Notes under the pieces: generated by a model
The model's database searches: none
The model's input: only the letters and a program-made list of their open reading frames with translations
What the model was told of the DNA's origin: nothing
Shown: positions 63,387-64,000 of the stretch, in pieces
How the letters are laid out: the number at the start of each line of letters is the position of its first letter
How positions within the stretch are numbered: position 1 is the first letter of the stretch
Assembly (NCBI RefSeq): GCF_014201195.1
Contig: NZ_JACHDS010000001.1
Span: forward strand, 2,108,001-2,172,000
DNA length: 64,000 bases
Direction: 5' to 3'
Source of the DNA: Nocardiopsis mwathae
GTDB taxonomy: Bacteria; Actinomycetota; Actinomycetes; Streptosporangiales; Streptosporangiaceae
Made by a program: the position numbers and the translations under genes

Positions 63387-64000
63387 TCACCTTCCGGAAC
63401 TTCCTGGGCTGGCGTGCCACAACTTCCTCGGGGCGGAGTCCGCTCCTGCCGGGGAGATGTCGGCGTAGGTGGACAGCTCGTAGCCGTTGGCGTAGCGGAT
63501 GCGGCGCCCGCCGACGCCGGTGAGAGGGGAGGACGGTGCTGCAGCACCGAGGTGGGCGTGGAGGGACTCGCGGCCCCCGTCGGTCCACGCCTGAGACAGT
63601 TCGTCCAGATCGTAGGCGTGGGTCGCGTTGATCGTGGGCAGACCGGAGCCGCCGACGCGGCGGATACGGCCGCGCACCGCCAGCAGCCAGGATCCGAACA
63701 CCGTCGCGGCGCAGCGGTCCTGGACCGATTCGAAAAAGGTCAGGTCCACCAGCCCCGTTGCGTCGTCCAGGGTGGTGAAGATGATGCGCTGACCCGAGCG
63801 CACCGCCGGGGTCTGGGTCGCCACCTTCACCCCCAGGACGAGGACATCCTCCCCCGGACGGGCCCGGTGCAGGTCGCGGGCGAGCACTGCGCCATGGTGG
63901 GAGACGAGTTCGGCGATCAGCTCGGCGTAGCAGCCGAGCAGGTGCCGGGACGCGTCGTACCCCAGGACCTCCAGCTCGGTCTGCACCTCTTCCGCCATGG
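63387..64000 (-). CDS. dnaE2: Error-prone DNA polymerase III alpha (DnaE2), C-terminal end
   Basis: The last 204 codons of a polymerase that enters from the right edge. EEVQTELEVLGYDASRHLLG, VLGVKVATQTPAVRSGQRII and FTTLDDATGLVDLTFFES match the OB-fold C-terminal domain of DnaE2-type alpha subunits. The reading frame is open to the window edge, so an ATG at 63998 is not the real start. DnaE2 normally acts with ImuA'/ImuB in damage-induced mutagenesis; neither partner is visible. Confidence 0.83.
   Translation of the reverse strand, partial: MAEEVQTELEVLGYDASRHLLGCYAELIAELVSHHGAVLARDLHRARPGEDVLVLGVKVATQTPAVRSGQRIIFTTLDDATGLVDLTFFESVQDRCAATVFGSWLLAVRGRIRRVGGSGLPTINATHAYDLDELSQAWTDGGRESLHAHLGAAAPSSPLTGVGGRRIRYANGYELSTYADISPAGADSAPRKLWHASPGSSGR

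Overview
The window is high-GC actinomycete DNA with pervasive G/C third-position codon use. GTG starts, four-base start/stop overlaps and starts that look leaderless are common. A TIGR03086 (mycothiol-dependent DinB-like) protein, DUF397/DUF5753 regulator pairs, a DnaE2-type polymerase and a SAV_5884-type ATP-grasp RiPP system point to a filamentous actinobacterium such as Nocardiopsis, Streptomonospora, Thermobifida or Streptomyces. I cannot name the genus. No tRNA, rRNA or CRISPR array was recognised.

Region 1-13 kb: a partial P450 facing a MarR-type regulator across a 20-bp palindrome; an ECF sigma/zinc anti-sigma pair; a block of very long perfect hairpins; a two-repeat lipoprotein; RNase Z; a split mannitol-type PTS (IIC, IIB); a catalytically degraded, truncated acyl-CoA-ligase-like protein; a MITE whose end supplies the stop codon of a tiny NSS-transporter subunit; the NSS transporter; and a VapBC-like pair.

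Region 12-30 kb: regulators paired with exporters or enzymes. These are TetR/macrolide glycosyltransferase, TetR/flavin monooxygenase, a TetR sharing its operator with an acyltransferase-3 gene 3.2 kb away, MocR and an EamA exporter that share one CATG as divergent start codons, and a CmtR-like sensor with a CDF metal exporter. BioB, two antiporters (one at 60 kb), a TIGR03086 protein and a GlcP-like glucose permease complete the stretch.

Region 30-42 kb: fused PabAB; a stripped two-component-like pair (a membrane ATPase with no phosphoacceptor His and a LuxR-type regulator with no receiver domain); a TetR/UvrA2 resistance pair; an Erm rRNA methylase with a leader peptide and an SD-sequestering hairpin; and a berberine-bridge-type oxidoreductase.

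Region 41-50.6 kb is accessory. Its centre is a graspetide RiPP operon (precursor, ATP-grasp ligase, PIMT-like methyltransferase; 47.0 to 44.6 kb), flanked on both sides by XRE/DUF5753 regulators with DUF397 or DUF6879 partners. Gene remnants (DUF5919 protein, GNAT, oxidoreductase fragment) and an IS5-like insertion sequence lie around it.

Region 50.6-57 kb: a tightly overlapping Entner-Doudoroff operon, zwf-edd-glk-eda, divergent from a ROK regulator with an inverted-repeat operator between them. With the GlcP-like permease this gives glucose uptake, phosphorylation and ED cleavage; only the lactonase (pgl) is not seen. Region 57-64 kb holds two secreted or surface proteins, a VOC protein, a HAD hydrolase, a KefB-type antiporter, an Rdx-family protein, an Rpn-like nuclease and the C-terminus of DnaE2.
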